This document shows, piece after piece, positions 7,051 to 15,887 of a stretch of 22,975 bases of DNA. The translations under genes were made by a program, and so were the position numbers. Positions within the stretch are counted from its first letter, which is position 1. The number at the start of each line of letters is the position of its first letter. The DNA is from Lysobacteraceae bacterium (GTDB lineage Bacteria > Pseudomonadota > Gammaproteobacteria > Xanthomonadales > Rhodanobacteraceae): positions 1 through 22,975 of the forward strand of contig JAGWZT010000004.1 in the NCBI GenBank assembly GCA_018971925.1, in the 5' to 3' direction. The notes below the pieces were generated by a model. The model was not told the origin of the DNA, searched no databases, and saw only the letters and a list, made by a program, of their open reading frames with translations.

Positions 7051-8881
7051 CGTAACCCCAGTGCCGCATGACGGGCTCCAGCAATGGCAGGACCGGCTCG
7101 AAGTACGTGCGATAGCGCTGCCAGCGTCCGATCGCGCTTGCGTACACCGGCTGCACGACTTGCGCATAACTGGGCGTACCGATGTAACCCTTGCGCCTGG
7201 CGTGCTCGCTGAACTGCCGCAGCGGCGCAGTATCGCCCAGTTGCAGGAATTCGCCGAGGCGCCCCACCTGCGTCTCGAATTCGCGCACGGCTTCCTCGTA
7301 ACGCCATTCGAACACCCGCGGCTTCAATAACGCGACGTGCTGATTCCAGAAACGCATCGCGGTCGCATAACCGTTGGCCAACCGCGGCAGTGTCGAACAA
7401 AGGGCGATGTACGCGGGCGCATTGAAGTGCTGCAGGTAATTGCTGAACACGACGTCGCACGGGTGGCGCACGACAAAGATGATCTTCGCACTCGGGAACA
7501 GTCGTACCAGCAACGGCAGCCGCAGCATCGTAAGGGGATTCTTGTCCACCAGCCGCTGCCCGGGCTGCAATTGCACCACACGGGCAACGGCCTGCCAGTA
7601 GGCATCGCGCAGCGTCGCGCATTGCGCATTATCCAGTTCGCCGAGTTGGTCGGGATACTCCAGCCCCATCGATTGCATCCGCTCGATCACGCGCTGGATG
7701 AACGGCTGCTCGTCCATCGAGGCCATGCCGGGATGCGCATCCAGCATCTGCTCCAGCATGGTGGTGCCGGATCGCGGGAAGCCGAGCACGAAGATCGGCG
7801 AGTCCTCGAGTGTGGGCGCTGCGACGGGCTTCCAGTTGCGGAAATCCTGCTCACGCACGTGGTAATCGGCAATGTTCATCGGGTTGGAGCTGGGTTCGAC
7901 CAACTCCGGCACGAGCTGCACGGCAATCTTCATCTGCGACTCGTGCGCCAGCCGCAGGTACTCCATGCATGCCGCCGCGTCCCCCTGTTTGTCGCACAGC
8001 TTGGCCAGCAGAAACCAGGTCATGGTGTCGCGGCGCTCGGCGCCGGGTTCGCCGAGCAGGCCTTCGAGCAACGCGCGCGCGTGGGCGGGATCCTTGCCGC
8101 GCGCCGCCATCACGGCGCGGGCTTCGATGACCTCGCCCCGCAAGTCGGCGTCTTCGACCATGGCGGGTTCCGGCAACTGTTCGAGCAAGGCGCGTGCCTC
8201 ATCCACCCTATTGAAGCGTTCGAGCGTCATCACCAGCCGCGCACGCGCCGCGGTGCCGCTTTGCGGATCGTCCAGTTGCTCGCGCAGCAATTTTTCACCG
8301 TCCGAATTCCGGCCCAGGCGCAACAGCATCGCGGCGAGATCCACCCGCAACGGCCCGTCGACCAGATCCACCCAGGATTTCCAGTCCCGCAGGATCTGCT
8401 CGGCGCGATCATCGTCCCCGCATTCCAGGCACATCTGGCAGCCGAAGACGCGCGCCTCGTAGTCGGTCGGATCCAGCTGGAACGCACGCCACAGGTAATC
8501 GCGTGCCGCAACGACCCTTTTCCACTCGAGATAGAGCAATCCCATGTTGGCGAGAAACTGCGGGTTGTCCGGCTGCAATTGCAGCGCCCTGGCATACGCC
8601 TGCTCGGCATCACGCAACTGGCCGTTGCGGCGCATGGCCGTGCCCAGATTGTTCCAATGCACCGGGTTCCCCGGAAACCGCGCGGCGGCCTGCTGGTAGA
8701 TTTCAGCCGCCTCGCGCGCCCGTTGTTGTTGCAGCAGGCTGAAGCCGAGGACGCTCCACGCCTGCTCCTCGTCCGGTTGGCGGGTGATGCATTCACGGGC
8801 GGCCCGTTCGGCCTCGCCAAACGCCCCGCGTTCGGCCAAGGCGACCATATTCGAGGTCGCGGTCTCGGAATCACCAGACAT
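7043..8881 (-). CDS. TPR-sulfotransferase fusion protein (second, longer)
   Basis: A protein of about 612 residues. TPR repeats fill about residues 10-330 (for example PVHWNNLGTAMRRNGQLRDA and ARALQLQPDNPQFLANMGLL). The C-terminal sulfotransferase begins with GFPRSGTT near residue 367. It continues LEQMLDAHPGMASMDEQ, very like the tyrosylprotein sulfotransferase pattern (P-loop, D-A-H-P, then an acidic residue that is the catalytic base), then VDKNPLTM and the 3'-phosphate motif VRHPCDVVFSNY. The chain ends PVYASAIGRWQRY plus a short tail, typical of the family. GTG (8884) and ATG (8881) are adjacent; ATG is chosen. It is followed by, and overlaps, the P4H-like gene at 6442-7050. The upstream region is shared divergently with the TPR-oxygenase gene. 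The substrate is unknown. Confidence 0.86.
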   Translation of the reverse strand: MSGDSETATSNMVALAERGAFGEAERAARECITRQPDEEQAWSVLGFSLLQQQRAREAAEIYQQAAARFPGNPVHWNNLGTAMRRNGQLRDAEQAYARALQLQPDNPQFLANMGLLYLEWKRVVAARDYLWRAFQLDPTDYEARVFGCQMCLECGDDDRAEQILRDWKSWVDLVDGPLRVDLAAMLLRLGRNSDGEKLLREQLDDPQSGTAARARLVMTLERFNRVDEARALLEQLPEPAMVEDADLRGEVIEARAVMAARGKDPAHARALLEGLLGEPGAERRDTMTWFLLAKLCDKQGDAAACMEYLRLAHESQMKIAVQLVPELVEPSSNPMNIADYHVREQDFRNWKPVAAPTLEDSPIFVLGFPRSGTTMLEQMLDAHPGMASMDEQPFIQRVIERMQSMGLEYPDQLGELDNAQCATLRDAYWQAVARVVQLQPGQRLVDKNPLTMLRLPLLVRLFPSAKIIFVVRHPCDVVFSNYLQHFNAPAYIALCSTLPRLANGYATAMRFWNQHVALLKPRVFEWRYEEAVREFETQVGRLGEFLQLGDTAPLRQFSEHARRKGYIGTPSYAQVVQPVYASAIGRWQRYRTYFEPVLPLLEPVMRHWGYDA

Positions 8882-8912
8882 CACTAGCGCCCTGCTTCGC
8901 GTACAACACTAA

Positions 8913-8918
8913 ACTATA
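8913..8918 (-). promoter_or_regulatory. Candidate -10 box for the TPR-sulfotransferase/oxygenase pair
   Basis: On the - strand TATAGT (one mismatch to TATAAT) lies about 30 bases before the start codons at 8884/8881. No convincing -35 is seen. The 167-base gap to the divergent gene at 9052 has to hold promoters for both directions; on the + strand only a TTGACG at 8954-8959 stands out, without a good partner. Confidence 0.35.
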
Positions 8919-9051
8919 CCGACGATTCGGCCACGCCGCGCTGATTTTCTCGGTTGACGCAGTCCCGTGCGCACGCTTGACTTGGGCTTTGCAACGGCGT
9001 GTTTTGTCTGCTGCTCCAAGCGAGCCCTTCAACCAACGGATCGACCCGTCC

Positions 9052-10872
9052 ATGCCAGTTTCTCCCCCCATGGCAGCACCACAACTGGACGCCGCAGCGC
9101 GCATGATGCAGGCGGGCCAGTTTGCCCAGGCACGGCCGCTTCTCGAGCAATTCCTGCGTGCCCATCCAGGCGTGGGCCGGGCACACTGGCTGCTGGGCGG
9201 CGCACTGCTGAACACCGGCGATTCGATCGGCGCTGAACGCGCGGTTCGGTCGGCAATTGGCCTGGAACCCGGCAATCCCTCCTCGCTCGCGTTGCTGGGC
9301 GAAATCCTGGGCGCCCAAGGTCGCCTCCCGGAGGCCGAGGCCAGCCTGCGCCAAGCGCTTGCCCTTGAACCCCGGCACGTTCCGGCTACGACCAATCTCG
9401 CCAGGGTGTTGCTTGCCCAGCATCGCGCCAGCGATGCTTGCCAGTTGATCGAAGATTTCATCCGCACGGTCGGACAAGCCCCGGCGCTGCTGGTGTTGCG
9501 CGCCCAGGCGTTGCTTGCCTTGGCGGACCATGCGCGCGCCATCCCCGCGTTCCAGCAAGCCGTCGCGGCCGCGCCAGCCGATGCGAACGCTCGCCTCGGA
9601 CTGGCCGTTGCGTTCGCCGACAGCGGGCAGCACGTCGCGGCGGAGGAAACCGCACGCAACATGCTGGGCGACGGACTCGACGGCGCGGAATCGCGCTTTG
9701 TCCTGGCGCGCGCTTTGCTGGGTCAGCAACGCTTCGAGGAGGCCGAATCCGAATTCCGCAACGCAATCCGCTTGCGGCCGGATTACCTGGAGGCTCACGT
9801 CAACCTTGCAGAGACGCTCTGGATGCGCACGGGCGACGCACGGACGGTCGTCTCCGAGATCAACGCTTCGCTCCGGGTTGTACCCGCGCTCACGACACTG
9901 CATATCCTCAAGGCGAAACTGCTGGAGGCATCGGGCGATCCCGAAGCGGCGCTTGCCGAACTCGATGCGGCTCTCGCGCGTGCGGGAGACGACCCAGCCC
10001 TGCACATCGCCGCGGCGCAAACGGCCGTCAAATGCGACGCAGCGCGTGCGCTGATGCATGCCGAACGCGCATGGAAACGCAACCCGGAGAATCCCCTCAC
10101 GCTCGGCACCTATGGCAACGCCTTGCTGGCGGCGGGGCGCGCCGACCAGGCGGAGGCGCTGGCGGCCAGATTGCTGGTGGTCAATCCCGACGACGGCCTC
10201 GCGATCGCACTGCAAGCCACCGCGTGGCGCATGCTGGGCGATCCGCGTTATCGCGCCCTGTACGACTATGGCCGGTTCGTCAAGCCCGCCATGATCGATA
10301 CGCCCGCTGGCTGGGCGGATCTGCCCGCGTATCTCGACGACCTTGCACGCGGGCTGCTCAAGCTGCACGCGCTGCACACGCATCCGATCGGGCAATCGCT
10401 GCGTCACGGAACCCAGGCGGACCTCGTGCTCGAGCACGCTGCAGATCCGGCGATCCGCGCATTCGCGCAGGCCATCGACGGACCGATTCGACGCTACATG
10501 GAGGCCCTTGGCAAAGGCGACGATCCGCTTCGCCGGCGTAACACCGGCCACTACAAGCTTAGCGGGATCTGGTCGGTGCGCCTGCGCCCCCACGGCTATC
10601 ACTTCAACCATTACCACCCCGAAGGCTGGTTGTCTTCCGCGTGCTACATACAGATTCCGCAGACCCTCGGCACCCACGGTGGCGAGGGCTGGCTGCAATT
10701 CGGCGAGCCGGCCTACCCCACCACGCCGCCGCTGCCCGCGGAATATTTCGTGCGCCCAGCACCCGGCCTGCTGGTGCTGTTTCCCTCGTGGTTCTGGCAC
10801 GGAACGGTGCCGTTCTCCGGAGCACCCGGCGAGAGCCGCCTGACGATCGCGTTCGACGTCGTCCCGGCCTGA
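9052..10872 (+). CDS. TPR protein fused to a 2OG-Fe(II) oxygenase of the PF13759 type
   Basis: A 606-residue protein. Residues about 10-400 are continuous TPR repeats. The C-terminal part (about 420-606) fits the 'putative 2OG-Fe(II) oxygenase' family. It opens with a THPIGQSLRHGTQ signature, then HFNHYHPEGWLSSACY (H517, H520, H522), the distal histidine in WFWHGTVPF (H583) and an arginine in ESRLTIAFDV (R596) for 2-oxoglutarate. The proximal motif is H-Y-H, not H-x-D, as is usual in this family. It differs from the two P4H-like enzymes, so the locus has two distinct active oxygenase types. Start: the ATG at 9052 (MPVSPP) fits best; ATG 9070 is an alternative and the open frame extends to 8977. 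It diverges from the sulfotransferase at 8881 and meets the TonB receptor gene tail-to-tail. Confidence 0.8.
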   Translation: MPVSPPMAAPQLDAAARMMQAGQFAQARPLLEQFLRAHPGVGRAHWLLGGALLNTGDSIGAERAVRSAIGLEPGNPSSLALLGEILGAQGRLPEAEASLRQALALEPRHVPATTNLARVLLAQHRASDACQLIEDFIRTVGQAPALLVLRAQALLALADHARAIPAFQQAVAAAPADANARLGLAVAFADSGQHVAAEETARNMLGDGLDGAESRFVLARALLGQQRFEEAESEFRNAIRLRPDYLEAHVNLAETLWMRTGDARTVVSEINASLRVVPALTTLHILKAKLLEASGDPEAALAELDAALARAGDDPALHIAAAQTAVKCDAARALMHAERAWKRNPENPLTLGTYGNALLAAGRADQAEALAARLLVVNPDDGLAIALQATAWRMLGDPRYRALYDYGRFVKPAMIDTPAGWADLPAYLDDLARGLLKLHALHTHPIGQSLRHGTQADLVLEHAADPAIRAFAQAIDGPIRRYMEALGKGDDPLRRRNTGHYKLSGIWSVRLRPHGYHFNHYHPEGWLSSACYIQIPQTLGTHGGEGWLQFGEPAYPTTPPLPAEYFVRPAPGLLVLFPSWFWHGTVPFSGAPGESRLTIAFDVVPA

Positions 10873-10917
10873 TTGCGGATCGTTCTCGTACGGCGACGGC
10901 GCGTGTCGCAGCGTGCC

Positions 10918-10947
10918 AAAAAAAACCGCGCGGTTCGCACCGCGCGG
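10918..10947 (-). terminator. Intrinsic terminator of the TonB receptor gene
   Basis: Read on the - strand: a perfect 9-bp stem CCGCGCGGT / ACCGCGCGG (10947-10939 with 10934-10926), a 4-base loop and a run of eight T (10925-10918). It lies 28 bases beyond the receptor's stop codon. It is the only textbook intrinsic terminator seen in the window, and also separates the receptor from the convergent TPR-oxygenase gene. Confidence 0.9.
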
Positions 10948-10974
10948 CTTGAATGTGCAACTCGGACGATCCGA

Positions 10975-13935
10975 TCAGAACTTGACGGTCGCGCGGGCCC
11001 AGTAGAAGCGCCCGATCGTGTCGTACGTGCCCACGTCGGTATCGGCGTTGAGCGTGATCGACTGGGTGAGGATCGGCGGCTGCTTGTCGAACACGTTGTC
11101 CACACCCACGGAAAGCGTGGTATTGATCGGCTGGATGTTGTAGCTGACCTGCGCGTAGTTGTACACAATGGTCGGAATGCGGAAGGCGTACAACTGCGCG
11201 CCGCTCTCGCCGTTCTGGTTCTCGGCCGGGTTCATGCTGCCGGCTTCCGAGTGCCCGATGTACTGGGCGCGCCAAGAAGCGTTCCACGGGCCGTCCTGCC
11301 AGTTCAGATTGACTTGGCCGCGGACGCGCGCGTAGTTGCCGATGCTGTTGTAGAAGTGGCCGGCCACGTGGTACACCTGCCCGCCCGGCGAACCCGGCAC
11401 GGTGTTGATGTTGTAGCGGGTCAGGTACGTGCCCAACACGGCCAAGGTGAACTGGCCCGGCACCCAAGCCATCTGCGGGATCACGTAGGTCACGCCCGCG
11501 TCCACGCCGCTGGTATCGAGGCGTCCCAGGTTGACGGTCGGCTGGTTGATGAACGCAACCTGGCCATTGGGACGGCGATGGATCAGCGCGCACAGCGGGC
11601 TGGCGTTGTTGGAGAAGCAGGTGCCGGCGATGACGTTCGCACCAGGCGTGGTGATCGTGTTGTTCAGGTAGACCCGCCACAGGTCGGCGTTGAGTGTCAG
11701 GCCCGGCACGAAATGCGGTGAATACACCGCGCCCCAATCGAAGGACTTGCCCTGTTCCGGCTGGAGGTTGACGCCGGCCGCGACCGAGCCGGAGACGACG
11801 CCCGTCGCCTGGGCCAAGCCGTTCTGCAGCGACTGGAACGTGGAGCCTGGCGGTACGTTCTGGCAGGCGTTCGAGTGGGCCGCAAGCTGCGATGCGTCCA
11901 GCCCGATGCAGGGATCATTGAACGGCGGCGCGTTGCCGGATGCGCCGGTGAACAGGGCGCCCAAGGTCGGCGCGCGGAAGACCTTCTGCACGGTACCGCG
12001 CAGCAGCAGGTCGTCAATGGGTCGCCACTCGACCGCCACTTTCCAGTTGCTGGTACTGCCGGCCAGCGAGTACTTCGAATAACGCGCGCCCAGATCCACG
12101 TTCAGTGCCTTGAAGAACGGCATGTCCTTCAGGACCGGGATGAACAATTCGCCGTACGCTTCCTTGACGTTGAAGCCGCCCTGCAGGGGCGAGGTACAGG
12201 CCGACTGCGGCGCCGAGCAGGTACCGTTGACCGGGTTGGCAATGGTGAGGAAGTCGACGAGGTTGTTCGCGTATTCCTTGCGGTAATCCGCGCCGACCGC
12301 CAGTTCCATGTCGCCGGCCGGCAGGCTGAAGACCGGACCGCTGGCGTTGACCGCGTACTGCCGCCGTACGGTCATGTTGTTGCCGAACAGCGTCGCGACG
12401 AATTGCTTTTCGATCGCAAGTGAAGCCGGATCGTTGACGTCGAAGATGTTGAGCGGGGTGCAGTTCGGGATCGCCGTGCCACCCGGCGCGGTCAAACAAG
12501 TGGGCACCCCATTGACCAAGGCCGACGGACCGAGCGCCTGCTTGAACTGGGTGTTGTAGATGAAGTCGCCCAGGGTGTGGATCTGCTGGCTGAAATGCCC
12601 GTAGGTGTACTCCGCATCCCAGCTCCAGGTGCCGATGTTGCCACGGAGGCCGAGGGTGCCCTGATCGGTGGTCGTGGTGACGTGTCCCTGGCGCTGGCCG
12701 ACCCCGGTCCAGCGGGTCAGGAAGTTGTACTGGGCGTAACCACCGTTCGCCGTGGTGTTGGCGGTCGAGGGACCGAAATCAACCCCGAACGGGTTGTACA
12801 TGCTGTCCTTGGAAATGACCACACCATCGCTGAACGCGTCGAACGGCAGCGCCGCGAGCGCCGAGTTCGAGGTGGTCTTGTTGTGGAAGAAATCGGCGAA
12901 CACCTGCACGTTGTCGGTCAACTGGTAGTCACCCTTGAAGAACGCGTTGGTGCGCTCCTGCGGGGTCAGGTCGTAGTTGACCGCCTGGTAGTTGTACGAG
13001 TCGGTGGCGCCGCTGTAGCAGCGGTAATCCGAAAGTGCCTGACCCGTACCGGCGCCCGGCGCCTTGCGGGTGACGCTGCTGCAGGTACCAGGAGGAACAC
13101 CCGCCTGGGTCGGCGCTGTCGCAGTAACACCGTTGGAGTCCGTGGTCTTAAGGAACGCGCGGCCGAACGGGTTGCGGCTGGAACCGAATGCGTAGATGTT
13201 GCCGTAGTAGCGGTACAGGGCGAGCTTGGAGAAGTCGCGGGCACCCGACGAGATGCCGTCCTGCTTGTTGTAGTCCACGCCGGCAAGGATGCTGCCCTTG
13301 TCGGAAGTCTGGCCGAAGATGAAGCTGGCGCCCGTGCGCTGGCCGTCATCGTGATCGGAGATGCCGTAATTGGCGGAGAACTGCGCGCCCTGATAGTTCT
13401 TCTTCAGGATGAAGTTGATCACGCCACCGATCGCGTCGGAGCCGTAAGTCACCGCACCGCCGTCGTTCAGCACTTCGATGCGCTCGACCAGTTCGGACGG
13501 AATGATGTTGAGGTCCTGGTTCAGCATGCGCTGGCCGTCGATCAGCACCAGGGTACGGCCGGTGCCGAGGCCGCGCAGGTTGGCGCCAGACTGGCCGCTA
13601 CCGCCGCCGTTGTTGACGCGCGGGTTCTGCGGCGAACCGGTGATCTGCGGCAACGCCTGGACCAGGTCGCCCAGGGTCAAGGCACCGCTGCTCTGGATCT
13701 GGGCAGCGCTGACGGTGGTCACCGGGTTGGCGGTTTCCAGATCCACGCGGCGAATGTGCGAACCCGTGACTACGATGGTCTGCAGGGTTTGTGGTTGCTG
13801 CTGGTTGTTCTGGCTGGTCTGCGCCGTGGTTGCGTTCTGCGCGAAGGCAGTGCCCGCAACACCGACGGCAGCAACGGCACCCAGCGAAAGAGCCGTCTGC
13901 ACGGCCTTGGACAGCTCACTGCGGTCGAGTCTCAT
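10975..13935 (-). CDS. TonB-dependent outer-membrane receptor
   Basis: A 986-residue TonB-dependent receptor, which takes up large or scarce nutrients across the outer membrane using TonB-ExbBD energy. A signal peptide ends near AGTAFA-Q (about residue 32). A Gln/Asn-rich stretch and a TonB-box-like LQTIVVTGS follow. The plug domain comes next (NPVTTVSAAQI, LGTGRTLVLIDGQRM, VTYGSDAIGGVINF), then a long beta-barrel ending in ...RATVKF with the C-terminal phenylalanine needed for outer-membrane insertion. Ten cysteines fall in five spaced pairs, probably disulfides in external loops. The ATG at 13935 with GGAG nine bases upstream is preferred to the TTG at 13947. The ligand cannot be told. It sits among TPR-sulfotransferase and oxygenase genes, making it a candidate target of, or partner to, those enzymes. 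Confidence 0.93.
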   Translation of the reverse strand: MRLDRSELSKAVQTALSLGAVAAVGVAGTAFAQNATTAQTSQNNQQQPQTLQTIVVTGSHIRRVDLETANPVTTVSAAQIQSSGALTLGDLVQALPQITGSPQNPRVNNGGGSGQSGANLRGLGTGRTLVLIDGQRMLNQDLNIIPSELVERIEVLNDGGAVTYGSDAIGGVINFILKKNYQGAQFSANYGISDHDDGQRTGASFIFGQTSDKGSILAGVDYNKQDGISSGARDFSKLALYRYYGNIYAFGSSRNPFGRAFLKTTDSNGVTATAPTQAGVPPGTCSSVTRKAPGAGTGQALSDYRCYSGATDSYNYQAVNYDLTPQERTNAFFKGDYQLTDNVQVFADFFHNKTTSNSALAALPFDAFSDGVVISKDSMYNPFGVDFGPSTANTTANGGYAQYNFLTRWTGVGQRQGHVTTTTDQGTLGLRGNIGTWSWDAEYTYGHFSQQIHTLGDFIYNTQFKQALGPSALVNGVPTCLTAPGGTAIPNCTPLNIFDVNDPASLAIEKQFVATLFGNNMTVRRQYAVNASGPVFSLPAGDMELAVGADYRKEYANNLVDFLTIANPVNGTCSAPQSACTSPLQGGFNVKEAYGELFIPVLKDMPFFKALNVDLGARYSKYSLAGSTSNWKVAVEWRPIDDLLLRGTVQKVFRAPTLGALFTGASGNAPPFNDPCIGLDASQLAAHSNACQNVPPGSTFQSLQNGLAQATGVVSGSVAAGVNLQPEQGKSFDWGAVYSPHFVPGLTLNADLWRVYLNNTITTPGANVIAGTCFSNNASPLCALIHRRPNGQVAFINQPTVNLGRLDTSGVDAGVTYVIPQMAWVPGQFTLAVLGTYLTRYNINTVPGSPGGQVYHVAGHFYNSIGNYARVRGQVNLNWQDGPWNASWRAQYIGHSEAGSMNPAENQNGESGAQLYAFRIPTIVYNYAQVSYNIQPINTTLSVGVDNVFDKQPPILTQSITLNADTDVGTYDTIGRFYWARATVKF

Positions 13936-14327
13936 TACACTCTCCAAACGTCTGTTGATGTGTGAAACAGTTTCGGGAAAGGTCCCGGTTACCTCGGTCC
14001 CGAGGCCCCTCCGACCCCTTGGCAGGATCGGATGCTAACAACTTTCTAACCCTTTGGGAATACCCCTGCAACGTGCGGCGTTTCAATACGACAGCCCGTG
14101 TTCCTGAACAGGCATGCCGCCCGATCCCCCGCCGATTCGTTCATTCGGCAAGTTTATACGCAGTCCTGCCCTGTTTGGAGTCGCGGCGTGTGCTTTCGGC
14201 TTGCCGGGCCGCTGAACGCAACTTGAATGGGTAAAGGCGCCGTTGATCACGCGACGGCCCACCCGCGCAGATGGAGCGCGGGCATGGAGGCCTGGCAGGA
14301 CGGGGCTATCCGACGGCTCCATGCGGA
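13936..14327 (-). promoter_or_regulatory. 392-base leader/promoter region of the TonB receptor gene
   Basis: No convincing gene is seen; a 90-codon + strand frame (13962-14234, GTG start) has no recognisable features. Near the receptor start the - strand could fold into short hairpins: CCTCGG/CCGAGG (14005-14000 with 13997-13992) and CTGTT/AACAG just upstream of the ribosome binding site. A weak -35/-10 candidate (TTGAAA, 18 bases, TATTCC on the - strand) is present around 14060-14090, but is not strong enough to assign. The region is long enough for regulation such as a structured leader or activator sites, as is common for such receptors. Confidence 0.4.
14282..14324 (-). other. Inverted repeat just after the third TPR-sulfotransferase
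   Basis: GCATGGAG (14282-14289) and CTCCATGC (14317-14324) are perfectly complementary 8-mers separated by 27 bases, beginning four bases after the stop codon of the - strand gene at 14328. There is no T-tract. It could be a weak terminator or 3'-end hairpin. Confidence 0.3.
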
Positions 14328-15887
14328 TCAGGGAAAACCGGCATCCAGCGCCGTTCGCAACGCCACCAGATGGCGTTCGTAACGACGCCATGCGCCGAAA
14401 CCCCCGTGGATCGCGCCGCGCGCCTGCACGGCGCTGAGGGTACCGATGGGTGTCGTGTTGCGGGATGGATCCAGGCAGGCGGATTCCCACTCCAGTCCGC
14501 AGAACTCGACCACCCTGCGCATGGTGGTTTCCGTATCGCCAACCAGATCGCGGTACGACACGTCCAGGATCCTTCCCGGCATGACTTCATGCCAATGCGC
14601 CAGCAGACGTTTGTATTGACGGAAATGCCCGGCCAGCGTCTGCAGATCGAAACTGTAGGCATAGCGCGCGCCAAGCAGTGCACGGTAATTGGAGAAGCAC
14701 ACATCCATGGGATCGCGCACCAAGTGCAGCAGGCGCGCTTGCGGGAATGCACGATGGATCAACCCCGTGACCATGTAATGCCATGGCTGCTTGTCGATGA
14801 AGAACCGCGTGCCACGGGCCCGCCATTGAGTCCGCGCCAGATAACGGCGGCCAATTTCCCGGTAATCCAGTTCCGGCAGGCGATCCAGCATCCGCGCATC
14901 CAGCAGGGCGCGCTGATCGGCAGCCCAACAGAGCTGTCGCGCGAAATCCTCCAGTTCTCCCGCCGAAACCACCTGCGAGTGACCGCCGAGCAGGCGATCG
15001 AGCAGTGTTGTGCCGGATCGGGGCAACCCGAAAAGGAAAATCGGCTGGGATTCTTCGTGGACTTCCGGTCCCGATTCGAAAAAGGCCGGCGTGCAGGCTT
15101 CGATCAATCGATCCACCTGGTGCCGCGTCTGTTCCGGGGCCCATGGATGCAGGGCGCGCATCACGGCATTGGCTTTCGCCAACGCCTCCCACGCCTCGTC
15201 GTAACGGCCGACGTCCTCCAATTCCTTGTAACGCGCGAATTCAAGCGCGGCGTGATCTGGCGAACCCTGCGCCACCAAGGATCGCCGGCGACTGAAATCG
15301 TCCAGGTGATTGTGATCGGGTGTTTGCTTGCGCAGTCGCGCCAGTTCCAATGTCGCGGCGCACGCCGCCGGGTCCATCCGCAGGCTCGCCTCGAAATCGG
15401 CTTCCGCTTCCTGCGGATGCCCGCAAATAAGGAATTCCAAGCCACGGGCGAACCGGAACTCGGCGCCATCGACGCGCAGTTCGTGGGCGCGATTGAGCAG
15501 CTTCAGGGATTCGACATCCTCACCCAATTCTCGGCGCACGCCAGCGTGATACATCATGACCGGCCCCGTATCCGCCTGGACCAAGGCCGGGTGTTCCAGG
15601 CAGGTCCGCGCCGCAAGGGTTTCTCCGACGCGGAGCAGAGCCATGGCGACCGCAATGATCGACATCGGCTCTGCTGGCGGGTCGCGTGCTGCGTCCAACG
15701 CGTGCCGCGCGGCATCGCGCACCCGGCCATCCGCCCAAGCTATGTGATTCAACGTCATGTGGGCTGCGGCGTGCCCTGGCTGCCTCTGCAACAGTGCTTC
15801 GAGCACCCCGCGCGCTGTCGTCGTCTCGCCCGCGCCCATGAGAACCTGGGCCCTGCGCCACAGCTCATCAACCGACTGATCGATCAT
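14328..15887 (-). CDS. TPR-sulfotransferase fusion protein (third)
   Basis: A 519-residue protein (528 if the GTG at 15914 is used). The N-terminal half holds divergent TPR-like helices (for example LWRRAQVLMGAGETTTARGV and GHPQEAEADFEASLRMDP). The sulfotransferase half has the PAPS loop GLPRSGTTLLDRLLGGH from about residue 287, then a GEL whose glutamate sits at the catalytic-base position of tyrosylprotein sulfotransferases. IDKQPWHY and the 3'-phosphate motif VRDPMDVCFSNY follow. No signal peptide or membrane helix is seen. It lies directly upstream of the TonB receptor on the same strand, but the 392-base gap makes cotranscription uncertain. Neither start has a strong ribosome binding site; ATG 15887 is chosen because it begins with typical sequence. 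Confidence 0.84.
   Translation of the reverse strand: MIDQSVDELWRRAQVLMGAGETTTARGVLEALLQRQPGHAAAHMTLNHIAWADGRVRDAARHALDAARDPPAEPMSIIAVAMALLRVGETLAARTCLEHPALVQADTGPVMMYHAGVRRELGEDVESLKLLNRAHELRVDGAEFRFARGLEFLICGHPQEAEADFEASLRMDPAACAATLELARLRKQTPDHNHLDDFSRRRSLVAQGSPDHAALEFARYKELEDVGRYDEAWEALAKANAVMRALHPWAPEQTRHQVDRLIEACTPAFFESGPEVHEESQPIFLFGLPRSGTTLLDRLLGGHSQVVSAGELEDFARQLCWAADQRALLDARMLDRLPELDYREIGRRYLARTQWRARGTRFFIDKQPWHYMVTGLIHRAFPQARLLHLVRDPMDVCFSNYRALLGARYAYSFDLQTLAGHFRQYKRLLAHWHEVMPGRILDVSYRDLVGDTETTMRRVVEFCGLEWESACLDPSRNTTPIGTLSAVQARGAIHGGFGAWRRYERHLVALRTALDAGFP

Noticed and set aside
7337..8887. 516-codon + strand frame opposite the second TPR-sulfotransferase
   Set aside because: Exact antisense of a gene with clear TPR and PAPS motifs; composition (His, Arg, Gln-rich) is typical of an antisense frame.
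8914..10800. 628-codon - strand frame opposite the TPR-oxygenase
   Set aside because: The + strand protein has repeats and oxygenase motifs; the - frame has none.
12577..13965. 462-codon + strand frame opposite the TonB receptor
   Set aside because: Antisense of the plug and barrel; Val/Arg/Gly-rich with no motif.
13962..14234. 90-codon + strand frame as a possible small precursor peptide for the sulfotransferases
   Set aside because: GTG start without a clear ribosome binding site, few tyrosines, no leader-core pattern; not enough to call a gene.
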